Source: 39-52-133 sp035531075 (GTDB lineage: Bacteria; Pseudomonadota; Gammaproteobacteria; Burkholderiales; Gallionellaceae). From it: a stretch of 64,000 nt of DNA. This document shows positions 49,080 through 59,178 of the stretch, in pieces. Within the stretch, counting starts at the first letter, position 1, and each line of letters starts with the position of its first letter. The stretch is taken from positions 1 through 64,000 of the forward strand of contig DATKTO010000020.1 of NCBI GenBank assembly GCA_035531075.1, read 5' to 3'. Both the position numbers and the translations under genes were made by a program. Under the pieces are notes generated by a model that saw only the letters and a program-made list of their open reading frames with translations, was not told the DNA's origin and ran no database searches.

Positions 49080-52000
49080 TCAGATAGTTTTGAGTGCCTG
49101 GACAATGACGCTATGATGGCGGAATGCTTCCCGCACGTTGGCACATAATTGCTCTACATCCCAAGGCTTGGTAATAAATTTGTATACTGCTCCTTCGTTG
49201 ATGGCAGCCGAGATCAATTGCTGGTTGTCGTGACCAGTCAGCATGATGCGCACAGTCGCCGGGTGTAGTGTGCGTATTTTTCTGAGCAATTCGATACCTT
49301 TCATTTCGGGCATATTATGATCAGAGATAATGACACCCACGCGATGCGTTGCCATCAAATCGAGTGCCGCGCCGGCATTGGTGGCGGGCAATATGCGGTA
49401 GCCTTCCTGATGCAGCGCACTGGAAAGCGCTGCCAGCATGAATTCATCATCGTCCAGCAGCAGCAATATTCTCTCTTCCTGAGCTGCGCTTGCTTGCAAT
49501 GACTGGATGCAATACCCCTCTTTCATCATGCGCTCCATCTCCAGCTCCGGAACGGGACGGCTGAAATGAAACCCCTGAATTTCGTTGCAATTACGCGAGC
49601 GCAGAAATTCCAGTTGTTCCTCTGTTTCCACGCCTTCGGCTATCGTGCTCAGGTTCAGGCTGTGTGACATGGAAATGATGGCTTGCGATACAGCTGCATC
49701 TGCCGGATCGGACGTAATGTTGCGCACGAACGACTGATCAATCTTGATACGATCGATGGGTAAACGCTTGAGGTAGCTGAGCGAAGAGTAGCCGGTACCG
49801 AAGTCGTCGATGGCAATTTTTACGCCAAGCGCCTTGATCTTGTGCAGGATGACGATGGTGCTTTCCGCATCCTGCATGATCATGCTTTCCGTTAGTTCCA
49901 GTTCCAGACATTCGGGCGGCAGTTTACTGTCGCGCAGCACTGCTGCCACAGTTTCTGCCAGGTTATTGTGCGTGAATTGCACCAATGACAAATTGACTGA
50001 AATCCTGGCTTTGGGCAGACCATCCTCCATCCATGCCTGAAGACGCGTGCAGGCTGTGCGCAGCACCCATTCGCCGATGGGATGAATCAGCCCGGTTTCC
50101 TCTGCCAGCGGTATGAAGCTGACGGGAGGCATCAAGCCATGTTTGGGGTGCTGCCAGCGCAGCAGCGCTTCCATCCCGATAATGTTGCCGTTATACAAAT
50201 CAACCTGAGGCTGGTAGTGAATGACAAGTTCGTTGCGTTCGAGCGCATAACGCAAATCATTTTCCATCAGTAGCCGTTCCATCGCGCGCTTGGAAAGATC
50301 TTCGGTGTAATACTGGTAATTGTTGCGCCCCCGTTCCTTACAGCGGTAGAGAGCGCTGTCCGCATTCTTGAAGAGGGCCGTCATGTCGTCGCCATCATTC
50401 GGGAAAATACTGATACCGATGCTGCAACTGATAAATATTTCATACTGTTCCAGTATGAATTTCTCTGACAGAGCAGCGTTGATCTTTTTTGCAACGGTAC
50501 TTGCGAAAAGCGTGTCTTGCAGTTCCTCCAGCAGAATGACAAATTCGTCGCCTCCGAGGCGGCTTACCGTGTCTTCCTCGCGCAGGCAGGCAGTCAGGCG
50601 TTGCGCCACCTCCTGCAGCAACAGGTCGCCTATGGGATGGCCAAGGGTATCATTGATTATTTTAAACTTGTCCAGATCCAGGAACATGACTGCCACCATG
50701 GTGCTGTTGCGGCGCGCGTGCGCCATCGACTGATGCATGTGCGCATTCAGCAGCAGGCGATTGGGAAGCCCCGTGAGTGGGTCGTGATGGGCGAGATGTT
50801 TGAGTTTTGACTCGGACTCTTTCATCGCGCTGATGTCCGAGAATACAGCCACGTGGTGGGTGACTTCACCCCGACCATCCTTTATTGCACTGATATTCAG
50901 CCACTCTGGGTAGATATCGCCATTCTTGCGCCGGTTCCATATTTCGCCTGTCCAGTGCCCCGTTTCAAGTATGGAGTTCCACATGGTGTCGTAAAACTGC
51001 TTGTCCTGACGCCCGGATTTCAGGATGGCTGCGGTCTTGCCGACCAGCTCATCCTCACGGTAACCGGTAATCGTGCTGAAAGCGCGGTTGACACTAACGA
51101 TTTTCCCCTTGCCATCTGCAATCATCACGCCCTCGGTGGTGTTCTCAAACACCGTGGCTGACAGGCGCAGTTTGTCCTCGACCTGCTTGCGTTCGGTTAC
51201 ATCCTGCAGCGTTCCGTTGAGGCGGATGACATTGCCTGCCACATCGTATGTGGGCTCGCCTTGACAATTCATTACCCGCTCGGTGCCGCTCTGCAATTTG
51301 ATGCGGCAATCGAAATCGAATGCGTCCCCTTTACTAATAGCATGGTTAATCGCCTTGCTGAAGTCGGGACGATCATCCGGATGAAAAAAATTAAGCGCAG
51401 CGCTGAGCGACATGGTATTCGCGTCGAAAGGTATTTTCAGGATGCGGCAAGTTTCTTCAGAAAATGTGAATTTGCGGTCGCCTATATTCCACTCCCATCC
51501 GCCAAGATGGGCGAAGCGCTGCGTCTGTGTCAGCCGCGCACGGCTTTCCAGCAGTTCATCCTGCATCATGCGATGATTGATCATGCCGGCCAGCGTGTTG
51601 GCGACGCTGCCAAGAAATTCAAATTCGCGGTCCTGCTGAATATGCCCGTGTTTCAGATACAACACCATGACCCCGACCACTATACGGTTGGACATGATGG
51701 GCACGTTGTAATGGCCGTGCGGCTTGATACCGGGATAGGTAATATCGTGGCGGTGATCAAGACAGGAGGCGTATTGGATTTCCCGGCTGGCGGCGGCACG
51801 CCCGCACAGACAATGGCCCAACGGCACGCGTGCACACGCCGTCAGCAGCATCGGGGCGAGCCCGCGCTGGGCAATCAGCGTCAGCGCGTCGTCGCCCTTG
51901 TGTAGCAGGAAGATGCCGCCCTTGGGTTCTATGGGCAACCAGGACAGCGCCAGCATAATGTCCAGCACGCGCTCGAACTGCTCCTTGAGAGGAATGTTTT

Positions 52001-52445
52001 CAAGACTGATGCGCAGGACGGCGTTCAGCGCGTTTTGCTCCTCGCTGTTGTGCTGGCGTACCAACTCGGCCTGCTTGTATTCGGTGACATCCTCGCCCAG
52101 GCAGAGAGCCCCCTCAACGCAGCCATTTTCGTTGCGCAATGGTGTGAGTCGCCACGTGATCGCGCGGCCGTCTGCGGTTATTATTTCTGTGGGGCTTTCA
52201 AATTGATCGTGCAGGCCGTATTCTCCAGACATGCTACGGCGAAATATCTGCTCTGGTTCGTCGCTTTTGTTTTGGCTGGTATACAGGTCGAACCATTTTT
52301 TCCCGATCAGCCTGGCACGGACGTCACCGATGAACGAGCAACAAAGAGCATTGATCAGTACGATCTTGCCATCCATATCCAGTACGGCGAGCGCCGCATG
52401 AGCAGCATCAAGGTCGCGTTGTTTCCACCCGTTTTGATTGTGCAT
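49080..52445 (-). CDS. PAS-GAF-PAS-PAS-GGDEF-EAL-REC signalling protein
   Basis: About 1121 aa without membrane helices. In order: PAS (12-120), GAF (150-310), two PAS (325-560), GGDEF with intact RLGGDEFVILL, EAL with MEALLRWQHP and DDFGTGYSSLSYL, and a C-terminal receiver domain (LLLLDDDEFMLAAL, phospho-acceptor Asp in IISDHNMPEMKG, then KPW). Both synthase and hydrolase sites look intact, so it may switch c-di-GMP in either direction. A receiver at the C-terminus is unusual. ATG 52445 is preferred; a TTG upstream at 52496 is weaker. Confidence 0.88.
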   Translation of the reverse strand: MHNQNGWKQRDLDAAHAALAVLDMDGKIVLINALCCSFIGDVRARLIGKKWFDLYTSQNKSDEPEQIFRRSMSGEYGLHDQFESPTEIITADGRAITWRLTPLRNENGCVEGALCLGEDVTEYKQAELVRQHNSEEQNALNAVLRISLENIPLKEQFERVLDIMLALSWLPIEPKGGIFLLHKGDDALTLIAQRGLAPMLLTACARVPLGHCLCGRAAASREIQYASCLDHRHDITYPGIKPHGHYNVPIMSNRIVVGVMVLYLKHGHIQQDREFEFLGSVANTLAGMINHRMMQDELLESRARLTQTQRFAHLGGWEWNIGDRKFTFSEETCRILKIPFDANTMSLSAALNFFHPDDRPDFSKAINHAISKGDAFDFDCRIKLQSGTERVMNCQGEPTYDVAGNVIRLNGTLQDVTERKQVEDKLRLSATVFENTTEGVMIADGKGKIVSVNRAFSTITGYREDELVGKTAAILKSGRQDKQFYDTMWNSILETGHWTGEIWNRRKNGDIYPEWLNISAIKDGRGEVTHHVAVFSDISAMKESESKLKHLAHHDPLTGLPNRLLLNAHMHQSMAHARRNSTMVAVMFLDLDKFKIINDTLGHPIGDLLLQEVAQRLTACLREEDTVSRLGGDEFVILLEELQDTLFASTVAKKINAALSEKFILEQYEIFISCSIGISIFPNDGDDMTALFKNADSALYRCKERGRNNYQYYTEDLSKRAMERLLMENDLRYALERNELVIHYQPQVDLYNGNIIGMEALLRWQHPKHGLMPPVSFIPLAEETGLIHPIGEWVLRTACTRLQAWMEDGLPKARISVNLSLVQFTHNNLAETVAAVLRDSKLPPECLELELTESMIMQDAESTIVILHKIKALGVKIAIDDFGTGYSSLSYLKRLPIDRIKIDQSFVRNITSDPADAAVSQAIISMSHSLNLSTIAEGVETEEQLEFLRSRNCNEIQGFHFSRPVPELEMERMMKEGYCIQSLQASAAQEERILLLLDDDEFMLAALSSALHQEGYRILPATNAGAALDLMATHRVGVIISDHNMPEMKGIELLRKIRTLHPATVRIMLTGHDNQQLISAAINEGAVYKFITKPWDVEQLCANVREAFRHHSVIVQALKTI

Positions 52446-52739
52446 TACGCCGTACCTGTCAGTGTTGTCAATGCAACCGCACAAATTATAGGGCAATTAT
52501 TTTCTTTATGGTAGTGGCACGCCTGAGCCAAATTGGCACAAGACAAAGGCCGTTGAACACACAGCTAAAGACCTACGCAATTAAAGGTTAATATTGCACT
52601 CTGATACAACAACAGTTCATCTGGCGGAAGGTGATAGCGGCATGTTGACTGCTGTCATGGCAACATTTGCCGAGTGGTACAAGAACTCGCTCGCTACTCA
52701 GATTCATTCCGTATAATCTGTAAAAAATTGTGTATCAAC

Positions 52740-55007
52740 ATGTCAACCATCTTCAAAAAAATTCTTGTAGTCTATCTGCTGGTGCTTGCACTGGGTGTGA
52801 CGCTTTCAACGCTGATTTACAGCAACGGGCACTCAGTCTCCAGAGCCATCAGTTCACTGGTGAACGACAACCTGCCGCATCTCAATTCAATCTCAAAATT
52901 GCGGGTTGCCATTTTTGCGCAAAAACCGCTGCTGTATGAATACTATGCCACCACCGACCGCAAAACATTTCTGCACGCCTTCGAATTAAACCAGCGCGAA
53001 ATCGAAGCCAGCCTCCATACCATTCATACCTTGAGCGACGGCAATGCTCTGCTGCAAAAAATCAATGCCTACACCGATCAGATCAACCTGAATGCCGACC
53101 AGCTTGACCGAACCTTTACCACCACACCAATCGACTGGGATCGGGCTCGCGACATATTGGCTGAAGTGAGCGTCACGGAGGGCAGGGTTTCACCCATCAT
53201 AGACGCCCTAGTCACGCTGAACCAGCAGCAGGTATTCATGAGCGGTGAAAATGCGCAGTCAAGAACCGATCTGATGATCCGGATGGTAATCGGCTTCAGC
53301 CTTGTCATTTCTGTAATCGCGATTCTGATCGGCTACCAGGTCAATGCCTACCTGTCCGAAAATGCAGAGCGAAAACGCCTTGCCATGTTCCCGGAGCGTA
53401 ATCCCAGCCCGGTGCTGCGCATGACCTGGGAGGGCAAGGTGGTTTATTCCAACCCCGCCACGCAAGCTCTGCTGAGCCAGCTTCAATTTGCCGATCCCGC
53501 CCAATTGCTGCCGGATGATTTTATACAGCGCCTCTCAGCCATTCAGTCTTCAGGGCAAGGCAGCATGGCACTGGAGTACACCATCAAGGATCGGGTGATC
53601 GATTGTTTTGTGCATGTGCTGGAAGATTTGAACATCAGTCACATTTACATCAACGATATCACCCAGCGTAAGCAGGCCGAAGAAAAATTGCTGCACCAGG
53701 CGTATCACGACCCCATGACCGGGCTGCCCAACCGGCGCATGTTTAATGAACATCTGCAGAATGCCATCCGTGAGGCTAACGGCGCGCAGATGATCGCCGT
53801 AACACTCGTGCGCATCGACCGCATCAAGCTAATTCTGGAAAGTCAGGGCTATGAAGCCAGTGATAATCTGATGCAAACCCTTGCACTTCGCCTTAAAGAT
53901 TTGCTGCATGCCAACCGCGAACTGGCCAAACATGCGTTTCTTTTCCGTTTTGAAGGCGCCACTTTTGGCATTCTGCTGCGCTACTTTTCTGACAGCAACC
54001 ATCTGCTGCTGCTCGCAGAAAAACTGCATGAAAGCATGAACACGCCGCTTAAGGCAAACGGCCAGGAACTCTTCTTTACACTGAGCATCGGTGCCAGCGT
54101 ATTCCCGGTTGACGGACATGATCCGGAAAACTTGAGCAGAAATGCCGAGGCTGCGGTAAACAGGGTGATTGCATCCGGCGGCAACAGCTTCCAATGCTAT
54201 ACGCAAGACATGAATGAAATGGCGGAACGCTGGCTTGCGATGGAAAACGGTTTGCGGCGTGCACTGGAACGCAACGAACTGGTATTGCTGTACCAGCCGC
54301 AAATAAATGTCGCCAGCAACGCCATCATCGGCGCAGAAGCGCTGCTGCGCTGGAACCGGGACGGACAGGGATTTGTTTCACCGGCAGATTTCATCCCCCT
54401 TGCGGAAGAAACCGGATTGATCATACCCATAGGCGAATGGGTGCTGCGCACCGCCTGCCATCAGGCCCAAGCCATACATCAGCTGGGCCACACTGACTTC
54501 GTCATGGCCGTAAACATTTCAGCACGTCAATTTCAACACCCTGGATTTACGCAGCTGGTGGCCCTGGTATTGCAGGAAACCGGCCTGTCCCCTACCCGGC
54601 TTGAGCTCGAAATTACCGAAAGCCTGGCCATGCATGATGCTGAAAAAAGCATCGCCACCATGGTTGCGCTACGCACTATCGGTATCCAGCTTTCCATCGA
54701 TGATTTCGGCACAGGCTATTCCTCGCTCAGTTACCTGAAGCGATTTCCCATCAACAAACTCAAGGTTGATCAGTCTTTCGTGCGCAACATGTGCAGCAAT
54801 GCAAACGATGCATCCATTGCCAAATCCGTGATCCTTCTCGGCCAGAGCCTGAACCTGACAGTGATTGCCGAAGGCGTAGAAACTCACGAACAACTGGCTT
54901 TGCTGAAGCAGTACGGCTGCGACGAAGTGCAAGGCTATTTGTTCAGCAAGCCCGTACATAAAGACAGCCTGGAACAATTTATTTCAAAGCCACACATCGC
55001 AGGCTAA
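52740..55007 (+). CDS. Membrane sensor with degenerate GGDEF and intact EAL
   Basis: A 755-aa protein. Two membrane helices (about 6-28 and 183-205) enclose a helical periplasmic sensor domain. A PAS-like segment leads to a GGDEF domain whose active loop reads FEGATFGILL, so cyclase activity is lost. The EAL domain keeps GAEALLRWNRDG, LELEITESL, DDFGTGYSSLSYL and AEGVET, so it should hydrolyse c-di-GMP. ATG 52740 starts it; the upstream frame from 52674 has no support. It diverges from the REC-containing gene. Confidence 0.87.
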   Translation: MSTIFKKILVVYLLVLALGVTLSTLIYSNGHSVSRAISSLVNDNLPHLNSISKLRVAIFAQKPLLYEYYATTDRKTFLHAFELNQREIEASLHTIHTLSDGNALLQKINAYTDQINLNADQLDRTFTTTPIDWDRARDILAEVSVTEGRVSPIIDALVTLNQQQVFMSGENAQSRTDLMIRMVIGFSLVISVIAILIGYQVNAYLSENAERKRLAMFPERNPSPVLRMTWEGKVVYSNPATQALLSQLQFADPAQLLPDDFIQRLSAIQSSGQGSMALEYTIKDRVIDCFVHVLEDLNISHIYINDITQRKQAEEKLLHQAYHDPMTGLPNRRMFNEHLQNAIREANGAQMIAVTLVRIDRIKLILESQGYEASDNLMQTLALRLKDLLHANRELAKHAFLFRFEGATFGILLRYFSDSNHLLLLAEKLHESMNTPLKANGQELFFTLSIGASVFPVDGHDPENLSRNAEAAVNRVIASGGNSFQCYTQDMNEMAERWLAMENGLRRALERNELVLLYQPQINVASNAIIGAEALLRWNRDGQGFVSPADFIPLAEETGLIIPIGEWVLRTACHQAQAIHQLGHTDFVMAVNISARQFQHPGFTQLVALVLQETGLSPTRLELEITESLAMHDAEKSIATMVALRTIGIQLSIDDFGTGYSSLSYLKRFPINKLKVDQSFVRNMCSNANDASIAKSVILLGQSLNLTVIAEGVETHEQLALLKQYGCDEVQGYLFSKPVHKDSLEQFISKPHIAG

Positions 55008-55023
55008 ACATGCCACGCACAAT

Positions 55024-58000
55024 TTACCCGCACGCCCCAATCGCGCCACAGGAAGTGCAGAAATCACAGCCGTCTTTTTTGATCACCGTGCGATTGCCAC
55101 ACTCCTCGCACTTTTTGCCGGCCATTAACTGCACATCGGACTGCCTGCGCCGCTCGACACGCCGCTTGCCATGAGGTGCCGACAGGATGCCGCTCTCGGT
55201 TATCGGGAATCCCTCTTCGGTGAGCAGGCCCAGCATCGCATAGCGGTGGATCACCAGCCGCGCCACATAGGCCACGGTGGAGGGCCAGGTCTGTGACTTT
55301 TCACTGCCGGGTACGCGGGCCATGAAGTCGCCAAGCGGCTCGGCATAGTTCAGCAGCTTGCGCAGCTTCATGCCTATCCATGCCGGATCAACAACGCGCA
55401 TGTCGAGGCTCAGCAGTTTGCACAACCCGTCCAGCGCGCGCGGATATTCACCCGACAGCCACAGCGAATAGGGGCGGCGCTGCCCGTCAGGCAGCACCAG
55501 TTCTTTCAGGCCCAGCACAAAGTCGTCACCCGCTGCAGAATTCAGCACATCCACCGTCCAGCTCATGGTGCCGTCCGGGCTGGCCTTGGGTTCCTTGCGC
55601 GAGAACATCGCGTCCAGCACGGGTGTGGGTTCGCCTTCCTGCATGCTCAGCGCATCCAGTTGCTCGCAGCGGTAGTGCACAATTTTGGCGAAACCTGACA
55701 CCAGGCTGGGCATGCGCTGCTTGTCGCCGCTGGGCGGGAAGGCCATCATGAAGGCGTCGTCGCCCGCTGTTTTTTCCAGCACGGCGAGTTTCATGTTGAG
55801 CCAGCCGCGGTCTTCCGCGCGCATGTCCATCGACAGCGTCTTGGCGACCGCGCCCAGGCCGCGCGGCTGCTCCGCACCGTTGACCCAGACTTCAAACGGT
55901 CGCGCTTTGCCGTTCTGGATATGACTGATAAACACCGCGAATCCACCATGCTGGTGCTCGATCATATATACCCAGCCATCGCTGCCCAGCGGCTGCTCGG
56001 GCCGCCCCGGCCAGCGCAGGCTGGCAAGGGCAGGAGTGGGCATTTTGTCGAGTACGACACGCCGGTCCAACTCATTCTGGTCGAGGTCTTGCGGAGTTTC
56101 CTTGCTGGTTGCCACGGGCGCCACCTCCAGCACCGCGCCCAGCACGCTGTTGGGACGATAGGTGGTGATGCCCTTGAGGCCGTGCTTCCACGCCTCCATG
56201 TATAAATTTTCAAACGAATCAAATGGATAATCTGCCGGCACGTTGACAGTCTTGCTGATGGCGGTGTCGACATACGGCTGCACTGCCGCAGACATGGCCA
56301 TATGATCGGTGGCCGACATCTCCAGCGCAGTGACAAAGTAATCCGGCAATTTGCTGACGTCGCCGCCGAGATGGCGATACTGGCGCCACGCGTGGTCTTC
56401 CACCTGGATGGCTTTTTTGCTGCCGTCCGGCATGCGCTTATTGCGGTTATAGAACCACGAGAACGGCGGCTCGATGCCGTTGCTGGCGTTGTCGGCAAAG
56501 GCCAGGCTGATGGTGCCGGTGGGCGCAATCGACAGCAGATGGCTGTTGCGCAGGCCATGCTGCCTGATGCGCTGCTTGATTTTTTCCGGCAGGCGCGAGG
56601 CAAAGCGCGGTGCAGCGAGATATTTGTCGGCATCCAGCAGCGGGAATGCTCCTTTTTCAATCGCCAGATCGACCGACGCGTTATACGCCGCATCGCGCAT
56701 CGCCTCGGCAATTTTTGCCGCCATTTTGCGTCCCGCATCACTGTTGTACTTCAGGCACAGCATGATCAGCGCGTCACCCAGCCCGGTGAAACCGATGCCG
56801 ATGCGGCGCTTGGCCTGCGCCTCCGCCTGCTGCTCGGGCAGCGGCCACACCGTGACGTCGAGCACGTTGTCGAGCATGCGTGTCGCCAGTGCGGTCACTT
56901 TCTCAAAAGTGATGTAGTCGAACTCCGCTTCCTTGCTGAACGGGTTAAGCACGAAACTGTTGAGGTTGATACTGCCCAGGTCGCAGCAGCCGTAGCTGGG
57001 CAGTGGCTGCTCGCCGCAGTTGTGCACATACAGACCGTTGGCATCGAAGGCATTGATGCCGGGGACCTGCACATCGAAAACCGCTTCAGTGCCCTCCTGT
57101 GTAATGCTCTCCACCTCCGCCACAAAGCGCTCGCGGTTGGGCGTACGACGATAGTTAGCGATCAAAGAGGTGAGCTTCGCCTGCTTATCGCTGTCGGCAA
57201 AACCGATCAGGTCGGCATAGCGCACCAAGTTATCGTTGGCGATGACGAGCTCATGCTGAGCCTTGATAAAATACTCCTTAGAGCCACCCTTGCCGTCCGG
57301 CATGGCTTTCATCTGCTCATCGCGACGATACAGATACAGCGTGGAAACAATGCCCATCCGTGCCAGCATGCGCTGCACAGCTTCCAGCGTAGCGATATTG
57401 GATTGCGCCAGACGTGCGCTGACTCCCTTTTCCTGAGAGCCTTGTATGGAACCATCCGCATCGAAAAAGCCGCGCAGGAAGCCGCGATAAAACGCATAGG
57501 ATGCCTGCTCTACTTCAGCAGTCACCTGTTTGGCTTCTATCATTCCAAATTGTTCTGCCAGCATGCGCAGGCTAGCTGATTTGTAGCGATATTCACCGCG
57601 ACCTTCGATGACATGCCAGCCATTGTGATCGGCTCGATTCGTTAAACAGCTTGCAGCAGTTGTAACAGCCTCGCGTATCGATGCACTGCCCGCATGCTCC
57701 CATACCGACAATATCGCAGTCTCCTGCTTGAGCAGACCATCACCAAGCAACAGGCCGAGCAGATAGCCCTGCTCTGTCGTGCCGCTCCCCGTCCAGCCGG
57801 AAAGTTCGCGGTGGTTGTTTAGTACCAGAGTGTCGCCAACCTGAAGCTCGCCGGCTTTTACCCATGCCGTTTCGCGTGAATATCGTGTTACCGTTGCCTT
57901 GAGCACCAGATGATCTTCGGTCAGACGAAGTGAATAGCCTTCATGAGTGCGTATCCGCATCACTGGCTTGTCGCCGGTTTTGAAAAATCCGACAGGAGCG

Positions 58001-58980
58001 GCGCGGTGTACCTGGCCATCCACAACCACCGAAAACTGTTTTCCCATCAGCTCCACAACCTGGCGCGCGCCATCGCTTGTCATCACCCAGGTATCTGCGG
58101 TGACGCAGGGATTGGTGGCCTCGATTTTCTCGATATAGGAAAGATTGTTGTCGCGATTGATCTTGTCGATAAACAGCACGCCCGGCTCGGCATGGTCGTA
58201 GGTGGCCTGCATGATCTGCTTCCACAGCTCGGTCGCCTTGATCTTGCGGTAGACCCATTTACCGTCTGCACGCAGGTAGGCGCCGGCATCCAGCACAGTT
58301 TGCGAGGGCATGGCTTTATGCACCAGTTCCCAATCTGCATCGGCCTCTACCGCCTGCATGAATTCATCGCTGATGCCTACCGAGAGGTTGAAATTGCGCA
58401 GGTCGCCGCTGTCCTTGGCGTGAATAAACATCTCGATATCGGGATGGTCGCAGCGCAGCACGCCCATCTGCGCGCCCCGGCGCGCGCCTGCGGATTCGAC
58501 GGTTTCGCAGGAGCGGTCGAACACGCGCATATAGGACACTGGGCCACTGGCACGGCTGTTGGTGCCTTTCACCAGCGCGTCCCTGGGGCGGATGTCGGAA
58601 AAATCGTAACCCACGCCGCCGCCTCGGCGCATGGTCTCAGCTGCCTGCTGCAGCGCGTCGTAGATGCCCGGCTTGCCGTCACTGATGCCGCTGATCGCAT
58701 CGCCTACCGGTTGCACAAAGCAGTTGATGAGGGTGGCCTGCAATGTGGTGCCGGCGGCAGAGTTGATACGGCCGCCGGGAATAAAACCGTTCTCCAGCGC
58801 CCACAGAAACTGTGTCTCCCATGCGGCAGTATCTTTCTCGACTGCGGCCAGTCCCCGGGCCACGCGCTTGCGCACATCGTGGGCGGTTAATTCACCCGCC
58901 TTGCAGTATTTCTCAAGCAAAACCTCTGGCGTAATTTCCTGTTCAATCAATGGCGTATGGATTTTTTTCGATTTCATCAT
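55024..58980 (-). CDS. nrdJ: B12-dependent ribonucleotide reductase (class II) with intein
   Basis: A 1318-aa precursor; after removal of a 363-aa intein the enzyme is about 955 aa. It reduces ribonucleotides with adenosylcobalamin and needs no oxygen or activase. Extein motifs: RPRDALVKGTNSRASGPVSY, the active-site NPCGEQPLPSYGCCDLGSIN (rejoined by splicing), LLSIAPTGTISLAFADNASNG, and a C-terminal zinc ribbon CEECGNRTV with CDFCTSCG. The conserved C-terminal cysteines for thiol exchange are present. Two ATGs (58980 and 58977) are possible starts. Confidence 0.92.
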   Translation of the reverse strand: MMKSKKIHTPLIEQEITPEVLLEKYCKAGELTAHDVRKRVARGLAAVEKDTAAWETQFLWALENGFIPGGRINSAAGTTLQATLINCFVQPVGDAISGISDGKPGIYDALQQAAETMRRGGGVGYDFSDIRPRDALVKGTNSRASGPVSYMRVFDRSCETVESAGARRGAQMGVLRCDHPDIEMFIHAKDSGDLRNFNLSVGISDEFMQAVEADADWELVHKAMPSQTVLDAGAYLRADGKWVYRKIKATELWKQIMQATYDHAEPGVLFIDKINRDNNLSYIEKIEATNPCVTADTWVMTSDGARQVVELMGKQFSVVVDGQVHRAAPVGFFKTGDKPVMRIRTHEGYSLRLTEDHLVLKATVTRYSRETAWVKAGELQVGDTLVLNNHRELSGWTGSGTTEQGYLLGLLLGDGLLKQETAILSVWEHAGSASIREAVTTAASCLTNRADHNGWHVIEGRGEYRYKSASLRMLAEQFGMIEAKQVTAEVEQASYAFYRGFLRGFFDADGSIQGSQEKGVSARLAQSNIATLEAVQRMLARMGIVSTLYLYRRDEQMKAMPDGKGGSKEYFIKAQHELVIANDNLVRYADLIGFADSDKQAKLTSLIANYRRTPNRERFVAEVESITQEGTEAVFDVQVPGINAFDANGLYVHNCGEQPLPSYGCCDLGSINLNSFVLNPFSKEAEFDYITFEKVTALATRMLDNVLDVTVWPLPEQQAEAQAKRRIGIGFTGLGDALIMLCLKYNSDAGRKMAAKIAEAMRDAAYNASVDLAIEKGAFPLLDADKYLAAPRFASRLPEKIKQRIRQHGLRNSHLLSIAPTGTISLAFADNASNGIEPPFSWFYNRNKRMPDGSKKAIQVEDHAWRQYRHLGGDVSKLPDYFVTALEMSATDHMAMSAAVQPYVDTAISKTVNVPADYPFDSFENLYMEAWKHGLKGITTYRPNSVLGAVLEVAPVATSKETPQDLDQNELDRRVVLDKMPTPALASLRWPGRPEQPLGSDGWVYMIEHQHGGFAVFISHIQNGKARPFEVWVNGAEQPRGLGAVAKTLSMDMRAEDRGWLNMKLAVLEKTAGDDAFMMAFPPSGDKQRMPSLVSGFAKIVHYRCEQLDALSMQEGEPTPVLDAMFSRKEPKASPDGTMSWTVDVLNSAAGDDFVLGLKELVLPDGQRRPYSLWLSGEYPRALDGLCKLLSLDMRVVDPAWIGMKLRKLLNYAEPLGDFMARVPGSEKSQTWPSTVAYVARLVIHRYAMLGLLTEEGFPITESGILSAPHGKRRVERRRQSDVQLMAGKKCEECGNRTVIKKDGCDFCTSCGAIGACG
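57019..58107 (-). other. Intein within nrdJ, with LAGLIDADG endonuclease
   Basis: Residues 292-654 of the precursor. It begins with Cys292 (CVTADTWVMTSDGARQV, Hint block A), has the B-block histidine in RLTEDHLVL, and ends FDANGLYVHN with Cys655 as +1 residue. The LAGLIDADG blocks LLGLLLGDG and LRGFFDADGS of a homing endonuclease lie between. The insertion point splits NP|CGEQ, the catalytic cysteine motif of the reductase, so enzyme activity depends on splicing. Confidence 0.93.
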
Positions 58981-59041
58981 CTTGTGCCGTGAGTTTTACT
59001 GAAGGAATAGATGGGTTGATTATCCCCCCTTTTCAAGGGAT

Positions 59042-59065
59042 AAAAAAAGCCCAATATTTTGGGCT
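59042..59065 (-). terminator. Rho-independent terminator after the MgtC-like gene
   Basis: On the minus strand GCCCAA, an AATA loop and TTGGGC are followed by a run of seven T. It lies about 115 bases after the MgtC-like stop and upstream of nrdJ on the same strand. Confidence 0.8.
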
Positions 59066-59178
59066 CAGGCTTGACAGGGGATTAATCTTGGCGATTCAAT
59101 CGCATGGGAAATCTGGCCAATATCCGAAAATACTTATGGGCTGGCCTGCTCCAATTGAACCTGCTGATAAAAAATAAC

